Source: an uncultured Clostridia bacterium | GTDB taxonomy: Bacteria; Bacillota; Clostridia; Christensenellales; Borkfalkiaceae | DNA length: 64,000 nucleotides | Reading direction: 5' to 3' | Assembly (NCBI GenBank): GCA_949282385.1 | Contig: CASDOP010000002.1 | Location: forward strand, 62,001-126,000 | The notes under the pieces: model-generated | What the model saw: only the letters and a program-made list of their open reading frames with translations | What the model was told of the DNA's origin: nothing | The model's database searches: none | Part shown: positions 34,326 through 42,002 of the stretch, one piece after another | Numbering within the stretch: position 1 is the stretch's first letter | How the letters are laid out: every line of letters starts with the position of its first letter | Translations under genes and position numbers: made by a program

Positions 34326-35747
34326 ATGAAGAAAACTAAAATTATATGCACCCTCGGTCCTTCCAGCGAAGACGAAGAAGTACTTTCAAAAATGATTGAC
34401 GCAGGCATGAACGTTGCCAGACTTAACTTTTCGCACGGAACGCACGAAGAACACCTTAAAAAAATTGAAACCATAAAGAAAGTCAGGGATAAAAAGAAAG
34501 TTCCCCTGCCCATCTTACTCGACACCAAAGGTCCCGAATTCAGAATAAGAACTTTCAAAGACGGGAAAATCACATTAAACGACGGCGATCCCTTCACTTT
34601 CACCACGGAAGAAATTGAAGGCGATCAGACCAAAGTTTCCGTTTCATTCAAAAACATATGCAAACAGATGAAACCCGGGGACAAAATTCTGCTCAATAAC
34701 GGTCTGATGATTTTTGAAGTCGTAAGCGTTAAAGACCCCGAAGTCGTCTGCAAAACTTTAGTCGGCGGCGTGCTTTCCAACAGAAAATCCATGTTCTTCC
34801 CCGACAAGGAACTCGACATGGTTTACCTTTCCGAACAGGACAAGGACGACCTTAAATTCGGCGTTGAACAGGGCGTTGACTTCGTTGCTTGTTCCTTCGT
34901 TTCCAAGGCGCAGGACGTTATAGACGTAAGAAACTGGCTCCGTCAGTGCGGCGATACCAAAGACGAGATTGAAATTATAGCAAAAATCGAAAGCCGCGCG
35001 GGCGTGAAGAACCTTGAAGCGATTATGGAAGCCAGCAACGGCATAATGGTTGCCCGCGGCGACCTCGGCGTAGAAGTGCCTTACGAAGAGCTGCCCGCCA
35101 TTCAGAAACATATAATCAATTCCTGCAGAATTCACGGCAAACGCTCCATAACGGCTACGGAAATGCTCGAATCGATGATAAACCAGCCCCGCCCCACCCG
35201 TGCGGAAATTTCGGACGTTGCAAACGCGGTTTACGACGGCTCTTCCGCCATTATGCTCTCTGGCGAAACTGCTGCGGGACATTATCCCGTTGAAGCAGTT
35301 AAAGCCATGTCAAGAATTGCAAAACAGGCGGAAGCTAATACGGAATACATCGCTTACATCAAGGACAGCGATTATCACATAAAGAACCTCGCGCAGGCGC
35401 TCTCGCACTCGGCTTGCACGCTCGCACAGGATATAGGCGCAAAAGTCATTGTCGTATGCACAAGAACGGGCGCTACCGCGAGAACGGTTTCGAGATTCAG
35501 ACCGATGATTGACATTATTGGCATGACGACGGACGAAAAGGCATACCGCAAACTCGGACTTTCGTGGGGCGTTATTCCCGTAATGAGCGAAGAATTCTAC
35601 TCGGTAGACGTACTCTTCCACTACGCAAAGCGCGCAGCGATAGAGTCAGGTCTCGTCAAAAAGGGCGATAAGATAGTTCTTACCGGCGGCACGCCCAACG
35701 GCAAGAGCGGCAACTCCAACCTCATCAACGTTGAAACCATTCAGTAA
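34326..35747 (+). CDS. pyk: Pyruvate kinase
   Basis: 473 residues from the ATG at 34326, which has AGGAG 8 nt upstream. Catalyses phosphoenolpyruvate plus ADP to pyruvate plus ATP, the last step of glycolysis. It starts MKKTKIICTLGPSS, with NFSHGTHEEH near residue 37, the signature IAKIESRAGVKNLEAI near 216 and MVARGDLGVEVPYEE near 243. It also has SGETAAGHYPVEAV near 310 and the C-terminal regulatory domain. Longer readings upstream run into the RNase P RNA gene and are rejected. It is monocistronic. Confidence 0.96.
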   Translation: MKKTKIICTLGPSSEDEEVLSKMIDAGMNVARLNFSHGTHEEHLKKIETIKKVRDKKKVPLPILLDTKGPEFRIRTFKDGKITLNDGDPFTFTTEEIEGDQTKVSVSFKNICKQMKPGDKILLNNGLMIFEVVSVKDPEVVCKTLVGGVLSNRKSMFFPDKELDMVYLSEQDKDDLKFGVEQGVDFVACSFVSKAQDVIDVRNWLRQCGDTKDEIEIIAKIESRAGVKNLEAIMEASNGIMVARGDLGVEVPYEELPAIQKHIINSCRIHGKRSITATEMLESMINQPRPTRAEISDVANAVYDGSSAIMLSGETAAGHYPVEAVKAMSRIAKQAEANTEYIAYIKDSDYHIKNLAQALSHSACTLAQDIGAKVIVVCTRTGATARTVSRFRPMIDIIGMTTDEKAYRKLGLSWGVIPVMSEEFYSVDVLFHYAKRAAIESGLVKKGDKIVLTGGTPNGKSGNSNLINVETIQ

Positions 35748-35756
35748 TTTATAATT

Positions 35757-35790
35757 TTCCCCGCCGCCTACCGCTGCGGGGAATTTTTTA
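35757..35790 (+). terminator. Terminator of pyk
   Basis: Stem TTCCCCGC/GCGGGGAA (35757-35764 with 35776-35783) followed by TTTTTTA. Confidence 0.8.
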
Positions 35791-35891
35791 TACAAAATCT
35801 GTATTTGTGAGCAAAATGAGAGATAAAATGAGCAAAAAGGTGAAAAATATTTTAACTTGCCGCGGGCATGCAAACTTTTATTGCGCCCGTG

Positions 35892-35920
35892 TTGCATTTT
35901 TTTGATTTGTATGCTATACT
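35892..35920 (+). promoter_or_regulatory. Promoter of the probable 6S RNA
   Basis: TTGCAT (35892-35897), a 17-nt spacer, TATACT (35915-35920); the predicted start is near 35927. Confidence 0.7.
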
Positions 35921-35926
35921 ATGTAT

Positions 35927-36115
35927 AAGTCTGCTGTGTGCGTGGTATGGGAAATTCGTAATCCACAATGTAATTCAGGGAGCGATACGTTCGCGGAAAT
36001 AGGCAAGGTCTGTTTAATTACGGAAAGTCCGAATAATTTTCGCCTCGGCGCACCCACCTGCGAGAAGCGGGTTAATACTTTTTCATAACACGGCATAAGC
36101 GGATTTTTTATGTCT
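35927..36115 (+). ncRNA. ssrS: Probable 6S RNA
   Basis: A roughly 190-nt non-coding RNA with its own promoter. Its ends pair as a long interrupted stem (AAGTCTGCT...GTGGTATG at 35927-35950 with CATAACAC...AGCGGATTT near 36084-36107). The interior is largely unpaired, with the 3' segment GGCGCACCCACCTGCGAGAAGCGGG. Length, closing stem and 3' motif fit 6S RNA, which mimics an open promoter and binds sigma-A RNA polymerase. A short hairpin CGCC-GCAA-GGCG with GTTTATT follows at about 36123. The assignment is by eye, without a covariance search. Confidence 0.7.
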
Positions 36116-36146
36116 GATAATCGCCGCAAGGCGGTTTATTATAAAT

Positions 36147-36226
36147 GTTACCCGCGGTATATCTGAGAGAGCAGGGTAACTTTTAAGCCCGCGGCTGCAA
36201 GCCGCGGGCGCTCTTTTTTTATTTTT
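36147..36226 (+). terminator. Hairpin plus strong terminator upstream of aspS
   Basis: First hairpin GTTACCC/GGGTAAC (36147-36153 with 36174-36180), then GCCCGCGGCT/AGCCGCGGGC (36187-36196 with 36200-36209) with loop GCA and a T-run to 36226. Because it precedes the aspS promoter, it probably ends the 6S RNA unit. Confidence 0.7.
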
Positions 36227-36291
36227 CGCCTCTTTAAAAATTTATGGCTGCAAGCCGCGACCATTTATTTTGCGAGCGGCGGCGTAAACAC

Positions 36292-36320
36292 TTGATTTTT
36301 GCGCGTTTTTAAAGTAAAAT
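36292..36320 (+). promoter_or_regulatory. Promoter of aspS
   Basis: TTGATT (36292-36297), a 17-nt spacer, TAAAAT (36315-36320). Confidence 0.75.
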
Positions 36321-36352
36321 CTATGTCGTAATCGATTTATCGGAGGTTTTTT

Positions 36353-37684
36353 ATGCAGGAAATGACAGGCGTCATCAAAAGGACCTCTACTCCCTACTCT
36401 GAATTTTGCAATCACGTGGGCGAGCAGGTAACCATTAAAGGCGCCATTCACAATATAAGAGACATGAGCGACTTCGCTTTTATAATAGTAAGAACGGCGA
36501 GAGAGCTTATCCAGTGCGTCTATTCGCCCGAATTTTCGGACTACAGACTTACTGAGGACGTAGTTGAACAGTGCTCTGCCAAGGTAACGGGCAAAGTCGT
36601 AAAGAGCCAGACGCGCGACGGAAGCGACAGATACGAACTGCAGATCAGCAACATCGAAGTTCTTTCCGTTCCCGCAGCCATTCCGCCCGTTGTTATATCC
36701 AAAAAGCAGGTAAACTGCGATCTGAGCGTAAACCTCGACTACCGCCCCGTAACGCTGCGCAACCCCAGGGAACGCGCCGTTTTCAAAATTCAGGAAGGCA
36801 TTCAGCGCGGCTTCAGAGAATACCTTATGAGCCAGAATTTCACCGAAATTCATACGCCCAAAATCAACTTTGCCGGCGCAGAAGGCGGCACGAACGTGTT
36901 CAAGCTCGATTATTTCGGCAAAACCGTATTCCTCGCGCAGAGCCCCCAGCTCTATAAGCAGGCGCTCGTACCCGTGTACGAAAGAGTGTTTGAAATTGGT
37001 CCCGTTTTCAGAGCCGAACACCACGACACTTCAAGACACCTCAACGAATATATTTCGATGGACTTCGAGATGGGCTTTATCGAAAGCTTTACCGACATTA
37101 TGAATATGGAGACGGGCGTTTTGAAGTACATCATGAAGCTTCTGAAGGAAGAATACGCGCCCGAAATTGAGCTTTTAAAGGTGGAAATTCCCGAAATTAC
37201 CACTATTCCCTGCGTGCGCTTCAAGGACGCGAAGGAAATGTGCGTCAAAAAGCTCAAGAACATAACCGACATGAAGGACTTCGAGCCCGAAGAAGAAGCA
37301 TTCCTCGGCAAATGGGCAAAACAGCAGTTCAACTCCGACTTCCTGTTCGTTACCCACTACCTGAGCGCAAAGCGCCCCTTCTACACGATGGACGACCCCG
37401 AAGACCCCGAAGTTACCCTTTCTTTCGACCTTCTCTTCCGCGGAATTGAGATTACCTCGGGCGGACAGAGAATTCACGACTACAACATGCAGGTTGAAAA
37501 GATGAAAAAGTTGGGCATGAACCCCGACGACTTCGACACATACCTCATGCTGCACAAGTACGGCGCCCCCCCTCACGGCGGTCTAGGGTTAGGTCTTGAA
37601 AGACTTACCATGCACCTTTTGGGCTTCAAGAACGTGCGCTATGCCGCAATGTTCCCCAGAGATATAAACAGAGTTACCCCTTAA
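36353..37684 (+). CDS. aspS: Aspartyl-tRNA synthetase, archaeal-type (possibly non-discriminating)
   Basis: 443-residue class IIb synthetase with an OB-fold anticodon domain (about 15-105) and a catalytic domain. Motif 2 is in FEIGPVFRAEHHDTSRHLNE near residue 215, a signature block FRGIEITSGGQRIHDYNMQV near 365, and motif 3 is GGLGLGLERLTM near 415. The protein is short and lacks the bacterial GAD insertion, so it is the archaeal-type AspRS. Such enzymes in bacteria often charge both tRNA-Asp and tRNA-Asn for transamidation by GatCAB, not seen in this window. It resembles AsnRS, but the HHDTSRHLNE segment fits AspRS better. GGAGG lies 7 nt before the ATG. Confidence 0.9.
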   Translation: MQEMTGVIKRTSTPYSEFCNHVGEQVTIKGAIHNIRDMSDFAFIIVRTARELIQCVYSPEFSDYRLTEDVVEQCSAKVTGKVVKSQTRDGSDRYELQISNIEVLSVPAAIPPVVISKKQVNCDLSVNLDYRPVTLRNPRERAVFKIQEGIQRGFREYLMSQNFTEIHTPKINFAGAEGGTNVFKLDYFGKTVFLAQSPQLYKQALVPVYERVFEIGPVFRAEHHDTSRHLNEYISMDFEMGFIESFTDIMNMETGVLKYIMKLLKEEYAPEIELLKVEIPEITTIPCVRFKDAKEMCVKKLKNITDMKDFEPEEEAFLGKWAKQQFNSDFLFVTHYLSAKRPFYTMDDPEDPEVTLSFDLLFRGIEITSGGQRIHDYNMQVEKMKKLGMNPDDFDTYLMLHKYGAPPHGGLGLGLERLTMHLLGFKNVRYAAMFPRDINRVTP

Positions 37685-37700
37685 AGATAAAAAAAATTAT

Positions 37701-37728
37701 CCCCGTCCTTTTCGGACGGGGTTTTTTT
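37701..37728 (+). terminator. Terminator of aspS
   Basis: Stem CCCCGTCC/GGACGGGG, loop TTTTC, followed by seven T. Confidence 0.9.
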
Positions 37729-37896
37729 ATTTATTCTTGAGCCACCGCAGCAGAATGCCGTTTGCGGCGAACAATTCAATGCGCGCAAATATCAAGCTTA
37801 CTTAATGCGTGCAGTTTTTTGCCTGCATGAAATGTTAAATAACTTTTAAAGCAATATCTAAATAAAATATATTTAGTAAGTAATTCCTTACTTTCC

Positions 37897-38520
37897 TTAT
37901 CTTATGAAGTTTGTCATGACCTTTTTGACGATTACGGGTTTTTCCAGCTCCGTTCCCTTGGCTTTTTCCAGAAGTTTTAAAAGCCATGCCATGTTGGAGC
38001 CGATAGCGCGCATTACGCTTACGCCTTCCTCGTCCTTTAAAACGTCCTCCGCCTTGCTGCCGTGAACCATGTTCCAGTACGTTGCGGGAACCTGTATCAT
38101 AGAAGATATGCCTATGTATTTGTTGAGGACGTCGTAAGAGGCGGTCGTTCCCGCCCTTCTCGCCGAAACGACGCTTGCGGCGGGTTTGAACTTCATGTAT
38201 GTGCCGTAGGCATAAAAAAGTCTGTCGAGCACGGAAATCATTGCTCCCGCGGGAGATGCGTAGTGTACGGGCGAACCGAATATGTAGCCGTCGTATTCTT
38301 TTACCATTTCGCCGAGTTTATTGACGACGTCGTCATCGAAAATGCACTTGCCGTTCTTGCGGCAGTTAAGGCAGCCTATGCAGGAATGAACCGCGCCGTT
38401 GCCTATCCAGAATATAGTGCTTTCCACGCCCTGCGATGCCAATTCTTCGGCTATTATTTTTAAAGCGGCGTCCGTGCAACCGTGTTCGTGCGGACTGCCG
38501 TTTATCATTAGAACTTTCAT
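37897..38520 (-). CDS. Iron-sulfur flavoprotein / FMN-dependent reductase
   Basis: 207 residues of the NADPH-dependent FMN reductase/flavodoxin-like fold. The FMN loop NGSPHEHGCTDAAL spans 7-20, and a compact Cys motif C47-X2-C50-X2-C53-X5-C59, typical of iron-sulfur flavoproteins with a [4Fe-4S] cluster, follows the second strand. SPVHYASPAGAMISVLDR near 83 is the second flavin-contact loop. Such proteins carry out electron transfer or quinone/oxygen defence in anaerobes; the partner is unknown. A GGAG site precedes the ATG. It is monocistronic and no terminator is clear. Confidence 0.85.
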   Translation of the reverse strand: MKVLMINGSPHEHGCTDAALKIIAEELASQGVESTIFWIGNGAVHSCIGCLNCRKNGKCIFDDDVVNKLGEMVKEYDGYIFGSPVHYASPAGAMISVLDRLFYAYGTYMKFKPAASVVSARRAGTTASYDVLNKYIGISSMIQVPATYWNMVHGSKAEDVLKDEEGVSVMRAIGSNMAWLLKLLEKAKGTELEKPVIVKKVMTNFIR

Positions 38521-38623
38521 ATAATACTCCTTTTTTTATAATATTTTACTACCCGAAAGGCGTTATGTCAATATCGTGCGGAGCAAAACGGAAGCTGAAC
38601 AACGGTATTGATAAATAACGTCA

Positions 38624-38682
38624 GAGCAAAAGTAGCGCAGACGCGATATGCCGACACCATTCGGAGCAAAAGTAGCGCAGAC
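38624..38682. repeat. Direct repeat GAGCAAAAGTAGCGCAGAC, two copies
   Basis: Exact 19-nt copies at 38624-38642 and 38664-38682, 40 nt apart; a partial third copy (GGAGCAAAACGGAAGC) lies near 38580. Non-coding. It lies between two minus-strand genes. Confidence 0.75.
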
Positions 38683-38690
38683 ATTATTAA

Positions 38691-38746
38691 AAACTGCGGG
38701 CGCGGCTTTTTAGCCGCGCCCGAATATTTTAAAACTCCCGCAGTTT
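38691..38746 (-). terminator. Nested hairpins, terminator of the zinc-ribbon/rpoD operon
   Basis: Inner stem GGGCGCGGCT/AGCCGCGCCC (38698-38707 with 38712-38721). The outer arms AAACTGCGGG (38691-38700) and CCCGCAGTTT (38737-38746) pair alternatively. A T-run follows on the minus strand. Confidence 0.7.
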
Positions 38747-38806
38747 TTCCGCCGCGCGGAGCACATTAAATATCATATGCCCGCGCTTTAAGATTATTAC
38801 TGCTTT

Positions 38807-39508
38807 TTAACCTTTATACAAAAATCTGTGGCAGTTTTCGCATTCGACAACTCTGCCCGACGAAGCCGCTTCCTTTTCAGCAATGGAAAGCGCCGTGCCG
38901 CACATGGGGCAGATGTCCGCATTGAGCTTGCACAGTATGGGGAAAACCCTTTCGCTGCGCTTTGCCTGATATTTTTTGAGCACTTCTTCGTCGATGTCCT
39001 TGGAAAGTTTTTTAAGTTCCGCAGTTATTCTGTCAACTTCGGACTGCCTTTCTTCCTTATACTTTTTGAATGCGTCCTGCAGAACGGGATATTCCTTCTG
39101 CGCGGAAATTACCTTCTTTTTGAGGTTCTGGTATTCTTCCGAAGTTTCCTTTGCAGTTGCCGTGAGCGTCGCTATTTCGCCCTTGAGCGCTTTGAAAGAA
39201 TCGGCGAGCGTCTGCGCGCTGCGCTTGTAGAAAGATATGTCGTTGCCCGCTTCGACGAGCTTGTCGAGGTTATCGAAATCTTTGAGCGTTTCGTTGAGTT
39301 CGGCATATTTCTTTTCGAGGCGGTCGATGAGCGATTTTATTTCGCTGGCTTTGCTTTCGAGCTGGTCGAGCTTTTCAGACGCCTTTGTGAGGAAGTTGCG
39401 CGTCTGAACGTACTTTTTGCGCTCGTCGCTTGAAGATATTTCCTGTTCGAGCTTTAAAAGTCTGCTGTCTTCCTCCTGATATTTTAAAAGTTTTTCAACC
39501 TGGGACAT
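38807..39508 (-). CDS. Coiled-coil protein with C4-type zinc ribbon
   Basis: 233 residues: long heptad-rich coiled coil (about 1-180), then a C4 zinc ribbon with CPMCG and CENCH pairs near residues 201-225 and a final FLYKG. This family (COG1579/zinc ribbon) occurs across Firmicutes beside nif3 and rpoD and has no clear biochemical role. Here it is the last gene of dgt-dnaG-rpoD-trmK-nif3, 16 nt after nif3. Confidence 0.85.
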   Translation of the reverse strand: MSQVEKLLKYQEEDSRLLKLEQEISSSDERKKYVQTRNFLTKASEKLDQLESKASEIKSLIDRLEKKYAELNETLKDFDNLDKLVEAGNDISFYKRSAQTLADSFKALKGEIATLTATAKETSEEYQNLKKKVISAQKEYPVLQDAFKKYKEERQSEVDRITAELKKLSKDIDEEVLKKYQAKRSERVFPILCKLNADICPMCGTALSIAEKEAASSGRVVECENCHRFLYKG

Positions 39509-39524
39509 AATTTTTCTCCTTTTA

Positions 39525-40319
39525 TTACAAAAGTTGCTCGTCGATATAGACGTATGCAGGCACGCCCAGCTCGGGAATGAGCTTTTGCGCCATGCGGGTA
39601 AAGCCGTAAACTTCGGATGCGTAGTGCGTCATCTGGACGACGTTTACTCCGTTGTAATACAGACCTGTTATCATGTGATGGGCGAAATCTGCGGAAACTA
39701 TTACGTCCGCTCCGCCTTCGATTGCAAAACCGCCCGCACTTTCGTCGGCGCCCGCGCCGCAGAACGACGCAACTTTCTTTATGCGCCTTGTCGGGTCGCC
39801 GTATGCAAAAATACGCTTGGTATTGAACGTTTTGCCTATTTTTTTGACAAAATCGCTGAATTTTATTTCGGGTATTTCGTAAAGCCTGCCGTAGCCGCCG
39901 ACGGAGAGTTTATCCATTATCTCAGCCTGCGTTCCGCCAAGACCTTTCATGAGAAAGTAATCTATGCCCTCTTCGGCGCTGTCGAAATTGAGATGCATGG
40001 ATATGACGCCAATTCCGTTTTTTATGCACGTTACGAGCGCGCGGGAAATGAGGTCGTTTGACGGGGTTATTCTTTTTTGTCCGTGATAGATTGCGGGGTG
40101 ATGGGTAACTATGAGATTACAGCCGCGCTTTACCGCCTCTTCCGCCGCGGCGGGAGTGAAATCGAGCGAGAAAAGCACGCCCGTTATTTCGCCCTCGTTT
40201 TCGACGAGTACGCCGCTGTTGTCGTAATGATTATATCTCGCGCACAGCTCGTCGCTGAGCGCGACGGGCGCGCAGACGCGCTCTATCGCTTCAAATGCGT
40301 CTTTAAGTTTCACCCTCAT
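39525..40319 (-). CDS. Nif3-like dinuclear metal centre protein
   Basis: 264 residues of the Nif3/DUF34 family with metal ligands in the THHP motif (VTHHPAIYHGQKR near residue 70), a mid-gene ISMHLNFDSAEEGID near 106, and a C-terminal DFAHHM segment near 211. The protein forms a metal-containing ring; its function is not fixed, although it is often annotated as GTP cyclohydrolase type 2. It overlaps the end of trmK by 17 nt, so they are translationally coupled. Confidence 0.9.
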   Translation of the reverse strand: MRVKLKDAFEAIERVCAPVALSDELCARYNHYDNSGVLVENEGEITGVLFSLDFTPAAAEEAVKRGCNLIVTHHPAIYHGQKRITPSNDLISRALVTCIKNGIGVISMHLNFDSAEEGIDYFLMKGLGGTQAEIMDKLSVGGYGRLYEIPEIKFSDFVKKIGKTFNTKRIFAYGDPTRRIKKVASFCGAGADESAGGFAIEGGADVIVSADFAHHMITGLYYNGVNVVQMTHYASEVYGFTRMAQKLIPELGVPAYVYIDEQLL

Positions 40320-40944
40320 ATACCCCCGTTATGAATTGTAACCTATTTTCGAGCAGGCGCCTGTTTTCTTCGAGCATGCTGCCCGAAAGATAACCGCGGA
40401 TTTTTTCCGCCTCTTCGGAAAGATATTCCTTAAGGACGGGATTTTTTAAGCTGTCCCTGCCGAAAGCGAGCTGGGCGGAATTGTATTTTTCGCTTCCGCC
40501 GCTTTTTCTGCCCTTTATTATGAAATAATATTTTCCGTCTGCGAAAATATTATCTTCCTCTATTGCGCAGCCGCTGTTTATGAGGTATTCGCGCACCTTG
40601 GGAAGATTGCTCATGGGCTGAAAGACAAACTTTGGCGGTATGCCGCTTTGGTTGAGAATTTTTATTATTTCTTCGCCGCCCATGCCCGCTATCAGAACGA
40701 GGTCAGCGCCTTCAACGCCCGTAAGACCGTCGCAGCAGACGGCGTTCACCCTGCCATCTTCGCAGTAATCTTTCAACAGCGTGCGCGCCTTGTTGAGGCT
40801 CTTTTCGCTTATGTCGGAAATTATTGCGCGGTCGCAGAGATTATTTTTAAGCATGTACTGCGTGCAGTAGCCGTGGTCGCAACCGACGTCGGCAAACACG
40901 CCGCACCTTTCAAGCCTCGAACAGATCTGAGATATTCTGTCCAT
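40303..40944 (-). CDS. trmK: tRNA (adenine-22-N1)-methyltransferase TrmK
   Basis: 213 residues; SAM-binding ADVGCDHGYC near residue 18 and the TrmK-type loops LVLIAGMGGEEI near 83 and FQPMSNLPKVREY near 107 are present. TrmK methylates A22 of tRNA in Firmicutes. It begins at the last base of rpoD (1-nt overlap) and overlaps nif3 by 17 nt. This dnaG-rpoD-trmK-nif3 order is typical of Gram-positive bacteria. Confidence 0.9.
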   Translation of the reverse strand: MDRISQICSRLERCGVFADVGCDHGYCTQYMLKNNLCDRAIISDISEKSLNKARTLLKDYCEDGRVNAVCCDGLTGVEGADLVLIAGMGGEEIIKILNQSGIPPKFVFQPMSNLPKVREYLINSGCAIEEDNIFADGKYYFIIKGRKSGGSEKYNSAQLAFGRDSLKNPVLKEYLSEEAEKIRGYLSGSMLEENRRLLENRLQFITGVYEGET

Positions 40945-42002
40945 CAGGTATCGAGGAAATCTTTAAGGTGCTTGGAGCGCGAAGGATGGCGCAGCTTTCT
41001 TAAAGCCTTTGCCTCTATCTGGCGTATACGCTCCCTGGTTACGTTGAATTCCTTGCCGACTTCTTCGAGCGTGCGGGGACGTCCGTCGTCCACGCCGTAG
41101 CGCAGACGAAGCACCTTTTCCTCTCTGGGCGTAAGGCTGTTGAGTACGGACAGAAGCGTTTCCTTGAGCATGGTTGAAGAAACGCTGTCCGAGGGCGTAA
41201 CCGCCCTGTCGTCTTCGATGAAGTCGCCGAGGTGGGAGTCTTCCTCTTCGCCTATGGGCGTTTCGAGCGAGACGGGATCCTGCGCGATTTTCTGAATTTC
41301 GCGCACGCGCTCTTCGGAAATGTTCATTTCCTGCGCAATCTCTGCGGGCGTCGGTTCTCTGCCGTATTTCTGCAGGAGAATGCGCGAAACTCTTGTGAGT
41401 TTATTGATTGTTTCGACCATATGCACGGGGATACGGATGGTACGCGCCTGGTCTGCTATGGCGCGGGTTATAGCCTGTCTTATCCACCACGTTGCATAGG
41501 TTGAGAATTTGAAGCCCTTCTGGTAGTCGAATTTTTCGACGGCTTTCATAAGTCCGAGGTTGCCTTCCTGTATGAGGTCGAGGAAGAGCATGCCGCGTCC
41601 GACATACCTCTTTGCGATGGAAACGACCAGCCTTAAGTTTGCTTCGGAAAGTTTCTTTTTTGCTTCCTCGTCGCCTTCCTGCATCTTGCGGGCAAGCTCT
41701 ATTTCGTCGTCGGCGGAAAGAAGAGGCACTCTGCCTATATCCTTTAAATACATCTTGACGGGGTCGTCCAGACCTATGTCGGAAAGCGCCTGTTCGTAGA
41801 GTTCGTTGTCCCTTTCAGCCTCGTCGATTATCTGTATGCCCGCCTCGGCTATGGACTTATACACGAAATCCATCTGCGTGGGCGTGGTTTCGTATTTTTC
41901 CATGATGTCGCAGAGGTTGTTTGTCGTTATCGAGCCTTTGTTGGAAAAGTCGTCGATAATCTTTTTGAGTATTTCGTTTAATTTCTGGTCGGATAAATTC
42001 AT
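40944..42002 (-). CDS. rpoD: RNA polymerase primary sigma factor (sigma-A)
   Basis: 352 residues with sigma region 1.2, then region 2 around [20 protein letters not shown] and [15 protein letters not shown] near residues 147-180. Region 3 follows, and region 4 has the helix-turn-helix [20 protein letters not shown] near 320. The missing region 1.1 acidic part is common in Firmicutes. It recognises the TTGACA/TATAAT promoters listed here. It sits directly after dnaG (no gap), the classical macromolecular-synthesis operon layout. Confidence 0.96.
   Translation of the reverse strand: MNLSDQKLNEILKKIIDDFSNKGSITTNNLCDIMEKYETTPTQMDFVYKSIAEAGIQIIDEAERDNELYEQALSDIGLDDPVKMYLKDIGRVPLLSADDEIELARKMQEGDEEAKKKLSEANLRLVVSIAKRYVGRGMLFLDLIQEGNLGLMKAVEKFDYQKGFKFSTYATWWIRQAITRAIADQARTIRIPVHMVETINKLTRVSRILLQKYGREPTPAEIAQEMNISEERVREIQKIAQDPVSLETPIGEEEDSHLGDFIEDDRAVTPSDSVSSTMLKETLLSVLNSLTPREEKVLRLRYGVDDGRPRTLEEVGKEFNVTRERIRQIEAKALRKLRHPSRSKHLKDFLDT

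Noticed and set aside
36115..36240. T-box or other riboswitch before aspS
   Set aside because: No T-box GGGTGGNACCGCG element is present, and the aspS promoter lies downstream of the hairpins.
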